From NCBI RefSeq assembly GCF_900166965.1, contig NZ_FUZI01000002.1, forward strand, positions 434,001-498,000: a stretch of DNA of 64,000 bases, read 5' to 3'. The notes under the pieces are model-generated. The model searched no databases, had not been told where the DNA came from, and saw only the letters and a program-made list of their open reading frames with translations. Below are positions 58,276 to 64,000 of this stretch, one piece after another; position 1 is the first letter of the stretch; the number at the start of each line of letters is the position of its first letter. The translations under genes and the position numbers were made by a program. Origin of the DNA: Photobacterium piscicola. Its GTDB lineage: Bacteria; Pseudomonadota; Gammaproteobacteria; Enterobacterales; Vibrionaceae.

Positions 58276-58350
58276 CAACAACCGACAATAGGCGGCTAAA
58301 AATCAAAAATAATACGTCATAATATTTTGGTATTCGTAAACAAAAAAAGC

Positions 58351-58377
58351 TAAAGTTTATAGTCTATACGTCGATAA
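58351..58377 (+). promoter_or_regulatory. Sigma-28 (FliA) promoter of flgMN
   Basis: TAAA at 58351, 15 bp, then GTCGATAA at 58370-58377, one mismatch from TAAA-N15-GCCGATAA. It lies 38 bp before flgM, so FliA drives its own anti-sigma factor. Confidence 0.88.
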
Positions 58378-58415
58378 TTGACTATAACGCTATTGGCATC
58401 GACAGGTACTACATT

Positions 58416-58724
58416 ATGACAAACATTGATCATCTTCGTGGTGGGCAACCACTAAATACAGCTCGTACGGTTAACCATACCAAAACGGCAACAACAAATA
58501 CGCCATCAACCACTGCGATTGAACCTCAACACGACGCGGTATCTTTAAGTTCTCAAGGTAAAGCGGTTGGTCAAATTCATCAACAATTAGCAGCAGAAAC
58601 CAGTTTTGATGCCGCAAAAGTTGCTGAAATAAAACAAGCCATCGCTAATGGCAGTTATACTATTGATGCCGACAAACTCGCTAATAATATAATCAAGTTT
58701 GAAGATGAACTTAACGATCTTTAA
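58416..58724 (+). CDS. flgM: Anti-sigma-28 factor FlgM
   Basis: FlgM binds FliA until the hook is finished, then is exported. The 102-residue protein has a disordered Thr/Ala-rich N-terminus and the FliA-binding C-terminal half with DAAKVAEIKQAIANGSYTID and ADKLANNIIKFEDEL. Upstream lies a sigma-28 promoter; flgN follows by 72 nt. Confidence 0.96.
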   Translation: MTNIDHLRGGQPLNTARTVNHTKTATTNTPSTTAIEPQHDAVSLSSQGKAVGQIHQQLAAETSFDAAKVAEIKQAIANGSYTIDADKLANNIIKFEDELNDL

Positions 58725-58796
58725 TGCTGTTATTATTAAGAACTGATGTTATTAATAGACTAATATTATTGCGCATTCACTGTAAGGATCTTGGTT

Positions 58797-59225
58797 ATGA
58801 AACACACTATTGAGCAATTGCTTGAGCTTCAACACACGGCTTTGGTCTCTCTTGCTGAATTACTCAACCAAGAAAAAACAGCCATAGCTCATCGACGAGC
58901 GTTAGAAATAGAGCAATTTGCAAAAGAAAAACTGACACTGATCAATAGTATTCAACAACATGATTATCTTATTGCTCATCATTCACAGCGGCAACAATTA
59001 CAAGACGATGCATTACTCGGTCAGCATGTTGAAGAAATTCAACAGCTCGTGACATTATGTAAACAACGTAATGACATCAATGGCGAAGTATTACAACGGG
59101 CGCAATTAAGTTTTCATAAACTCAATAACCTATTTCAACAAAGTCGAGGTCGCCACCAGATGACCTATAATTGTGATGGTAAGGCGCAGAATGTTCGCTC
59201 ATTAGGCACCAACCTTAAAGCCTAA
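58797..59225 (+). CDS. flgN: Flagellar export chaperone FlgN
   Basis: FlgN is the cytoplasmic chaperone of FlgK and FlgL. The helical protein shows HTIEQLLELQHTALVSLAEL and LEIEQFAKEKLTLINSIQQ, family-like. Start set at ATG 58797 with AGGA 8 nt upstream; a TTG two codons earlier is less likely. 142 residues. It ends 3 nt from the convergent flgP stop, with no visible terminator. Confidence 0.93.
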   Translation: MKHTIEQLLELQHTALVSLAELLNQEKTAIAHRRALEIEQFAKEKLTLINSIQQHDYLIAHHSQRQQLQDDALLGQHVEEIQQLVTLCKQRNDINGEVLQRAQLSFHKLNNLFQQSRGRHQMTYNCDGKAQNVRSLGTNLKA

Positions 59226-59228
59226 TAG

Positions 59229-59678
59229 TTAAAACATCACTTGTTGATTATTGGGTACATGAAACACTTCGCCGTGTTGCTTCATACGTTCCATTAAGCC
59301 TAAATTTAATTCCATTTCAGTTACATAGCTATCACCTACAGGATAACTACGGATCACTTTGGCCCCTCGAATAATACCATCAACAGCACCATTCGTATTT
59401 TCAGGGCCTAGTTGCTGATTTGATAACGATGTTGTTGCTGAAATTCGTAATCCATAAATTTGTTCTGATAATTCACGGTACGCATCCACTTTTGATGCAC
59501 GCATTGCCCGTAAACTTTTTTCTTCTTGAGTACGCCCATTTTGCTCACTAATTGACGCGTAACCAACGGCAAATACTCTTTCATTACTATTGGTTAAATT
59601 CGGGTGAGTACCACTATTTGAAGAAGAGCACCCAGATATTAAGATTAATAACACCATTATTAGCCATTTAGTCATCAC
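59229..59678 (-). CDS. flgP: Flagellar outer-membrane lipoprotein FlgP
   Basis: In Vibrio, FlgP forms an outer-membrane-associated disc/ring around the flagellum and is needed for motility. The 149-residue precursor has lipobox ISGC (Cys at about residue 18) and an LPP20-type domain (GYASISEQNGRTQEEKSLRA, MRASKVDAYRELSEQIYG). Start ATG pair at 59678/59675. It follows flgO by 8 nt. Confidence 0.94.
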   Translation of the reverse strand: MMTKWLIMVLLILISGCSSSNSGTHPNLTNSNERVFAVGYASISEQNGRTQEEKSLRAMRASKVDAYRELSEQIYGLRISATTSLSNQQLGPENTNGAVDGIIRGAKVIRSYPVGDSYVTEMELNLGLMERMKQHGEVFHVPNNQQVMF

Positions 59679-59686
59679 GGTTATCC

Positions 59687-60322
59687 TTAAGGTCGTAACA
59701 CAATATTATTGGTAGTAGGCTGTTGTTGTTCCGTTCGAATAATCACCCCATTACGGATTTGAATCTTATTCATAAAATCCAAATCACGCCCAATACGCTC
59801 TGCAGGTAAAAAGCCTTGTGCCGTGGCAATAACAACATGCGATCGCATTCCGATGATTCTTGCATTCACAAGCACACCGCCGCTTTGACGTAACATTGTC
59901 CCCGTTAGCACATAATCAACCGGCTGTTGCGCTGACAATTCTTGCCAATTACGGCTAATACTAAAATCACCATTACGTGTTACTTTAATCACCCCTGTTG
60001 ATTTGTAATCAACGACCGTAAATCCTCGTTGCTGCATCTGAAACATAAAATTTTCACTAACCACATTACCCAACCAATTAGTGACCCCCATATCTTGCAG
60101 ATCAACAAACGACGTCACAGCCAAAGGCGTACTTGCTGTTAAATATTGATTGGACTCAATAAGTTGATTTGTGAGTCCTTCAACAAAATAATCGACCGTA
60201 TGACGAGGCGTCGTTGTTAGCGAATACCCCGCTGAAGAAAATGGCTCTTTACCGTTATAAACTTGGGGTCCTGTACAAGCTGTTAATAGTAGCGCACACA
60301 CCACCAGTATAAATTTGTTCAT
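59687..60322 (-). CDS. flgO: Flagellar outer-membrane protein FlgO
   Basis: FlgO is a Vibrio motility protein of the outer membrane, co-transcribed with flgP. The 211-residue precursor has a lipoprotein signal (LLLTACTG, Cys16) and the FlgO domain with LAVTSFVDLQDMGVTNWLGN and QQRGFTVVDYKSTGVI. It is divergent from flgT and preceded by a sigma-54 promoter. Confidence 0.94.
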   Translation of the reverse strand: MNKFILVVCALLLTACTGPQVYNGKEPFSSAGYSLTTTPRHTVDYFVEGLTNQLIESNQYLTASTPLAVTSFVDLQDMGVTNWLGNVVSENFMFQMQQRGFTVVDYKSTGVIKVTRNGDFSISRNWQELSAQQPVDYVLTGTMLRQSGGVLVNARIIGMRSHVVIATAQGFLPAERIGRDLDFMNKIQIRNGVIIRTEQQQPTTNNIVLRP

Positions 60323-60398
60323 TGTTGGTCACTCTTGCTACGTGTGATAAGGGATATATCGTTCACGAATACAATTTCTTTAATGAGAAGCACCAATT

Positions 60399-60414
60399 GG
60401 GAACACTCTTTGCA
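60399..60414 (+). promoter_or_regulatory. Sigma-54 promoter of flgT
   Basis: GGGAACACTCTTTGCA: GG and GC doublets 12 bp apart with a TTTGCA -12 box. It lies 56 bp before the flgT ATG and faces the flgO promoter on the other strand. Confidence 0.65.
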
Positions 60415-60440
60415 TTCCGTTGTGGTTATGTCCTGATCAA

Positions 60441-60456
60441 AGCAAAAAACATACCT
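60441..60456 (-). promoter_or_regulatory. Sigma-54 promoter of flgOP
   Basis: Minus-strand AGGTATGTTTTTTGCT with GG and GC 12 bp apart. It lies about 120 bp upstream of flgO; its predicted start near 60430 lies between the two facing promoters. Confidence 0.65.
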
Positions 60457-60469
60457 AAATTGGCCTTTT

Positions 60470-61606
60470 ATGAATAAAAAATTATTACTCTGTTTAAGTG
60501 CGTTATGGTTGTTCGTATCACACTCAAGTCATGCCCAATGGGTACAGGTGACAGGTGAAGCTAACATTCTTGAAAGTAAAGCGACCGCACGCGTCAATGC
60601 CTTAGAAAATGCGGTCTTTCAAGCAATGACATTTACGGGAGGTGAGATTGCCAGCCTACCGATGCTTAAAACTTATTTGCAAGAAGATCGGCAACAATAC
60701 CGTTTTAGCGGTAATGAAATTCGACATATTAGCGTGCTAGAACAGAAAGATGCTGGCGGCAAAATGTATGTTACAGCCAGAATAGATATTTACCCATCGG
60801 CAAAAAGTTGCCACAAGGTACAATATAAGAAAGGATTATTACTGGGGAAATTTTCACTCGCGGAGCCACAACAAGCAGCGATGGGCAGTATTTATCAGCT
60901 AGGGGATGATTTTTCAAAGGTCTTACAAAAAAATATTCAGCAACGTTCGCAAAGTTTTTTAGTAACAGGTGTTACCCAAGTGCCTGTTAGTGCTAACCAT
61001 GCAGATGCGATGATGATGTTAGCTGAAGATAATGACGCACAATATTTGGTCAGTGGTGAGATCACGGATATTTCCGCTACCGTTGATGATCATCTATTAC
61101 AACCCAACACCATTAATCGTCAATTTGCGTTAACTCTTAATATAATGGACGGTAAAACAGGTGAGACAATCTACCAAAATAGTTACCGTGATATTGGTTT
61201 ATGGCCCTTTGCTCGTACAAGTTATGTTGATACTAAAACGGCACGTTTTTGGGTATCACCGTATGGGCAAAGTATTCAACGCGTCACTCAAAATATGATG
61301 TTAGATATTGAAAGTGCCCTTTCATGCCGCGCTAGCCTGCCTGAAATAATTAATATCCATCAAGGCGTCGCTCAAATCAATGTTGGTCGAGTACATGGGG
61401 TTCACAACGGTGATCAACTTAAATTATGGCACAGCGCAGGGTTTATCGATCAGAAAGGTATTCCACGCAACCGTATGGTTGAAACAGCGATCACACTTAC
61501 CGTTAATCGAGTCTATGAAAAGTCTGCAGAGCTTAGTGTTAATCAACCACAACTGGCATCTAGCATTCAACCTGGCGATTTACTGACCAAGCAGTTGAAT
61601 CAATAA
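60470..61606 (+). CDS. flgT: Flagellar H-ring protein FlgT
   Basis: FlgT forms the H ring around the LP ring in Vibrio-type motors and helps hold MotX/MotY. The 378-residue precursor has a signal peptide ending SSHA (about residue 22), an N-terminal domain (VTGEANILESKATARVNALE), a TolB-like middle with QYLVSGEITDISA, and a C-terminal domain (about 295-378: GVAQINVGRVHGVHNGDQL). Its presence is a strong marker of a Vibrionaceae flagellum. Confidence 0.95.
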   Translation: MNKKLLLCLSALWLFVSHSSHAQWVQVTGEANILESKATARVNALENAVFQAMTFTGGEIASLPMLKTYLQEDRQQYRFSGNEIRHISVLEQKDAGGKMYVTARIDIYPSAKSCHKVQYKKGLLLGKFSLAEPQQAAMGSIYQLGDDFSKVLQKNIQQRSQSFLVTGVTQVPVSANHADAMMMLAEDNDAQYLVSGEITDISATVDDHLLQPNTINRQFALTLNIMDGKTGETIYQNSYRDIGLWPFARTSYVDTKTARFWVSPYGQSIQRVTQNMMLDIESALSCRASLPEIINIHQGVAQINVGRVHGVHNGDQLKLWHSAGFIDQKGIPRNRMVETAITLTVNRVYEKSAELSVNQPQLASSIQPGDLLTKQLNQ

Positions 61607-61615
61607 CACTATTTT

Positions 61616-61643
61616 CTTAAACTCTGTTGATTTTCGTGTACAC
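61616..61643 (+). promoter_or_regulatory. Possible sigma-70 promoter for the tRNA gene
   Basis: TTAAAC and TACACT hexamers separated by about 16 bp, roughly 100 bp upstream of tRNA-Arg. The match is modest. Confidence 0.35.
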
Positions 61644-61740
61644 TATCGCTCTGACCTATTTGATTTAAATAAATAGTGTCACATTAACCAATAGATATAT
61701 TATCTAAATGTGTTAATCAGTAACGAGAGTTTACTACTTT

Positions 61741-61816
61741 GTCCCCTTAGTTCAGCTGGATAGAACAAGGACCTCCTAAGTCTTAGACACAGGTTCGAAT
61801 CCTGTAGGGGACACCA
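61741..61816 (+). tRNA. tRNA-Arg (anticodon CCU)
   Basis: Complete cloverleaf: acceptor GTCCCCT/AGGGGAC, D stem GTTC/GAAC, anticodon stem AGGAC/GTCTT with loop CTCCTAA (anticodon CCT), T arm ACAGG-TTCGAAT-CCTGT, discriminator A and encoded CCA. It decodes AGG. This tRNA is a frequent integration target in bacteria, but no integrase or repeated tRNA end is seen in the window. Confidence 0.96.
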
Positions 61817-61822
61817 TATTCT

Positions 61823-61851
61823 AAAAAGTCAGCCTCTGTGCTGACTTTTTT
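61823..61851 (+). terminator. Intrinsic terminator after tRNA-Arg
   Basis: Stem AAAAAGTCAGC / GCTGACTTTTT with a 6-nt loop and a T run, 6 bp after the tRNA CCA. Confidence 0.9.
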
Positions 61852-62176
61852 ACATCAAAAATTATCATTCAATATATCGTTACCTTCTATAGTCAACATT
61901 TCAACATTCCCTCTTTAATTCAGAATCTAATAACTCAGGTCACATATAAATAAGTCATAAATATTCATGCAACAAATGTATGTTTTTTTATTTTTAGTCT
62001 TTTGTGTATTTATTTAGACACTTTATCTGCTATTAAATGAGTAACTAATATGCAATATCTGATTGTCATTTAAGAACTTATTACTCTTATATCTTCGTAG
62101 TAGAGTGAATATAGAAAGCTAATTAACAATTATTTATTACACATAATATTAGCTATAAATAGTAATGGAAATTGAC
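61852..62176 (+). promoter_or_regulatory. AT-rich intergenic gap with a candidate promoter for the HAD gene
   Basis: About 325 bp, very AT-rich, with no coding frame of note. A sigma-70-like pair TTGTCA (62063-62068) and TTATAT (62087-62092), 18 bp apart, could drive the HAD gene about 85 bp further on. I see no copy of the tRNA 3' end. Confidence 0.45.
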
Positions 62177-62857
62177 ATGAACAAAGAAGTTATTCTTTTT
62201 GATATAATTCAAACAACGCTAGATTTAGAACCATTAAAGCCTAAATTTGAAGAGACTTTTGGTAGCCAAGATGCTTTACCATTATGGTTTTCAAGATTAT
62301 TACATACTTCAACAGTCTGTATTATCACAAATGTAAGCACCAACTTTACTGTATTAGCCAGTGCTATGCTTGAATCAGTAGCTGATTATTATCATTGTCA
62401 ATTAACAGAATCAAAATGTAATGAGCTATTAAGTGCTTTTGCAAACTTGCCACCCCATGCAGATATGAAATCCTCATTGCAAAAATTGCGTGCAAACGGC
62501 TTTAAAACCGTTGCTTTTGCTAATTCATCCTTGAGTTTTCTCACTACTCAAATTAAAAATGCTGGCTTAATTGATCTTTTTGACGATATTATATCTGTCG
62601 AAAAAACAGGAAGTTTTAAACCCGATCCAAATGTATATAAATATGCCGCTAATATTCTTGAAGAGCCATTAGAAAATCTTCGTTTAGTTGCTACTCATGA
62701 TTGGGATACCCATGGTGCTTTAGCTATCGGTTTAAAAGCAGCTTATATTGAGCGTGGCGGTGCTCCATACAATCCTCTGTATTTAAAACCAGATATTCAA
62801 TCAAACGTGATGGATGATATAGCTGAACAAATTATTGCTCGTTGCTTACCGGAGTAA
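62177..62857 (+). CDS. HAD-superfamily hydrolase, haloacid dehalogenase type II-like
   Basis: A 226-residue haloacid dehalogenase-like hydrolase. Motif I is FDIIQTTLDLE (nucleophilic Asp with Thr at +4), motif II FANSS, motif III Lys in EKTGSFKPDPNVYKYA, motif IV THDWDTHGALAIG with GLKAAYIER. The family hydrolyses C-halogen or phosphate bonds; the substrate here cannot be told. The ATG at 62177 has GGAAA 8 nt upstream; the earlier ATG (62165) has none. It stands alone between tRNA-Arg and wecA and is noticeably AT-rich. Confidence 0.85.
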   Translation: MNKEVILFDIIQTTLDLEPLKPKFEETFGSQDALPLWFSRLLHTSTVCIITNVSTNFTVLASAMLESVADYYHCQLTESKCNELLSAFANLPPHADMKSSLQKLRANGFKTVAFANSSLSFLTTQIKNAGLIDLFDDIISVEKTGSFKPDPNVYKYAANILEEPLENLRLVATHDWDTHGALAIGLKAAYIERGGAPYNPLYLKPDIQSNVMDDIAEQIIARCLPE

Positions 62858-62883
62858 AAATAGACTATTATTAAAAAGCATAT

Positions 62884-62922
62884 AAAAAAGGCCGAGTAAT
62901 CAATGATTATTCGACCTTTTTT
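62884..62922. terminator. Bidirectional terminator between the HAD gene and wecA
   Basis: A 12-bp stem AGGCCGAGTAAT / ATTATTCGACCT (two G-U type differences) flanked by A6 and T6 runs, placed between two convergent genes, so it can terminate both. Confidence 0.9.
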
Positions 62923-62942
62923 GTATTTACAACAGTATATTA

Positions 62943-64000
62943 TTATTTAGACGTAGACTTATGCGTCTTGAGACTGAGTGTGTTACGCACAAAGGCAACA
63001 ATACGGAAAATATGACTAATTGCAGTGAAATAACATACAAACATCACTAAGAAAGCAACAAACATCGTTGACTCAGCAATACCAAGATAATCAGTCCACA
63101 GACCAATGATCGAACAGACTAATGCCATTGAACAAATCGTCAATAATGTCTGACGAGATGATAACCCAAGACGTTGAAAAATATGATGTAAATGTTCACG
63201 ATCGGGTTTAAATGGTGACTGACCTTTACGAATACGACGGATCATAATCGTTGCCATATCCATTAATGGAATCGCAATTAACCATAGCGCTGTAACAGGT
63301 TTAAAAGCATATAGCTCAGGATCTTGGGTTGCTTTTATCAGTAACCATACAACAGTAAAGCCGATAAACATACTGCCAGCATCACCCATAAACACTTTTG
63401 CTTTAGAGCCAAATGGAATACCAAGGTTAAGCATAATGTAAGGGATAATCGCAGTCACAATTAAACAACAAACGGTCCCTAAATACGTATTGCCAGATAA
63501 AAAGAAAACAAACCCCATCGAGCCAATAGTTACCGCCGCTAACCCGCCTAATAAGCCATCAATGCCATCGACCATATTAAATGCATTAATCGCACCAATC
63601 ACACCAACAATAGTGATGATATAACTAGTGAACACCGATAATTGAATGGTTTCACTGCCCATTAGAAAGCCAAGGTTATGAAGACTATGGCCACCAATTA
63701 CAATCATCGCGATAGAAATAGCAGCTTGGACAATTAATCGTAATTTGAAACTAATATCTAAACGATCATCGAATGCACCAAGAATAATAAGTACTAAAGC
63801 AGAGCCTAAATATAAATATAAGTCACGGGTATGTGGTAGAAATGACAAAAAGGTAACAGATATGGCCGCAAATATAGAAATACCACCAATTAAAGGAATC
63901 GCACCTTTATGATGTTTTCGTTCATTAGGTTTATCAACTAAACCCACTCTTTTGGCTACTACTCTCATCACAAACAAGAAAATCAGTGATGAAATAAAGA
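62943..64000 (-). CDS. wecA: Undecaprenyl-phosphate GlcNAc-1-phosphate transferase WecA, partial (N-terminus outside window)
   Basis: WecA starts O-antigen/enterobacterial-common-antigen-type glycan synthesis by moving GlcNAc-1-P from UDP-GlcNAc to undecaprenyl phosphate. The polytopic sequence carries the family motifs: GLVDKPNERKHH, DDRLDISFKLR, NMVDGIDGLLGG, MGDAGSMF and the HIFQR-type His motif (EHLHHIFQRLGL). The frame stays open to the right edge (FISSLIFLFVMR), so a short N-terminal part is missing. It could instead be a related MraY-like transferase of a polysaccharide locus. Confidence 0.88.
   Translation of the reverse strand, partial: FISSLIFLFVMRVVAKRVGLVDKPNERKHHKGAIPLIGGISIFAAISVTFLSFLPHTRDLYLYLGSALVLIILGAFDDRLDISFKLRLIVQAAISIAMIVIGGHSLHNLGFLMGSETIQLSVFTSYIITIVGVIGAINAFNMVDGIDGLLGGLAAVTIGSMGFVFFLSGNTYLGTVCCLIVTAIIPYIMLNLGIPFGSKAKVFMGDAGSMFIGFTVVWLLIKATQDPELYAFKPVTALWLIAIPLMDMATIMIRRIRKGQSPFKPDREHLHHIFQRLGLSSRQTLLTICSMALVCSIIGLWTDYLGIAESTMFVAFLVMFVCYFTAISHIFRIVAFVRNTLSLKTHKSTSK

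Overview
The window is a chromosomal segment of a polar-flagellate gammaproteobacterium, almost certainly Vibrionaceae. Diagnostic features are FlgO, FlgP and FlgT (outer-membrane and H-ring proteins of sheathed Vibrio-type flagella), the FlrA/FlrB/FlrC hierarchy, FlhF/FlhG polar-number control, and ParC/ParP polar chemotaxis proteins. Within the family, Photobacterium is my first guess, but that is an inference from overall composition and layout. No complete mobile element, rRNA or CRISPR array is visible. Nearly everything from about 7.9 to 61.6 kb belongs to flagellum assembly and chemotaxis.

Layout: (1) 1-462, the start of mlaA (runs off the left edge). (2) 534-7771, a complete System I cytochrome c maturation operon, ccmABCDEFGHI, on the minus strand. 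(3) 7877-9068, two plus-strand genes, a FliK-like protein and a stand-alone FlhB C-terminal domain protein. (4) 9090-21583, a minus-strand run flhA-flhF-flhG-fliA-cheYZAB-parC-parP-cheW-DUF2802. (5) 21747-34699, fliEFGHIJ and fliKLMNOPQR-flhB. (6) 34761-38964, the regulators flrC, flrB and flrA. (7) 39215-43516, fliS, fliT-like, fliD, flaG and one flagellin gene. (8) 43951-55380, rod, hook and hook-junction genes flgBCDE, flgFGHIJ and flgKL. (9) 55627-61606, cheR, cheV, flgA, flgMN, flgP, flgO and flgT. (10) 61741-64000, tRNA-Arg(CCU), a HAD hydrolase and the 3' part of wecA.

Regulation can be read directly in places. I find eight sequences with the sigma-54 layout (GG and GC doublets 12 bp apart, TTGC-type -12), upstream of flrB, fliK, flhA, flgB, flgF, flgK, flgO and flgT. 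I also find two good sigma-28 promoters (TAAA-N15-GCCGATAA type), upstream of the flagellin gene and of flgM. This matches the known Vibrio cascade: FlrA with sigma-54, then FlrC with sigma-54, then FliA. FlgM and FliA are both encoded here, so the late checkpoint is complete. Stator genes (motAB, motXY) are not in the window.

The most interesting signals are the FliK-like/FlhB-C gene pair between ccm and che, an intrinsic terminator followed at once by a new sigma-54 promoter between flgE and flgF, and face-to-face sigma-54 promoters between flgO and flgT. Also notable are a flagellin with an enlarged variable domain driven by a sigma-28 promoter, three repeated motifs in CheA opposite a hexanucleotide-repeat linker in ParP, a MITE-like inverted-repeat element with a neighbouring repeat family that recurs 11.6 kb away, and an unrecognised 61-residue gene between flgK and flgJ.
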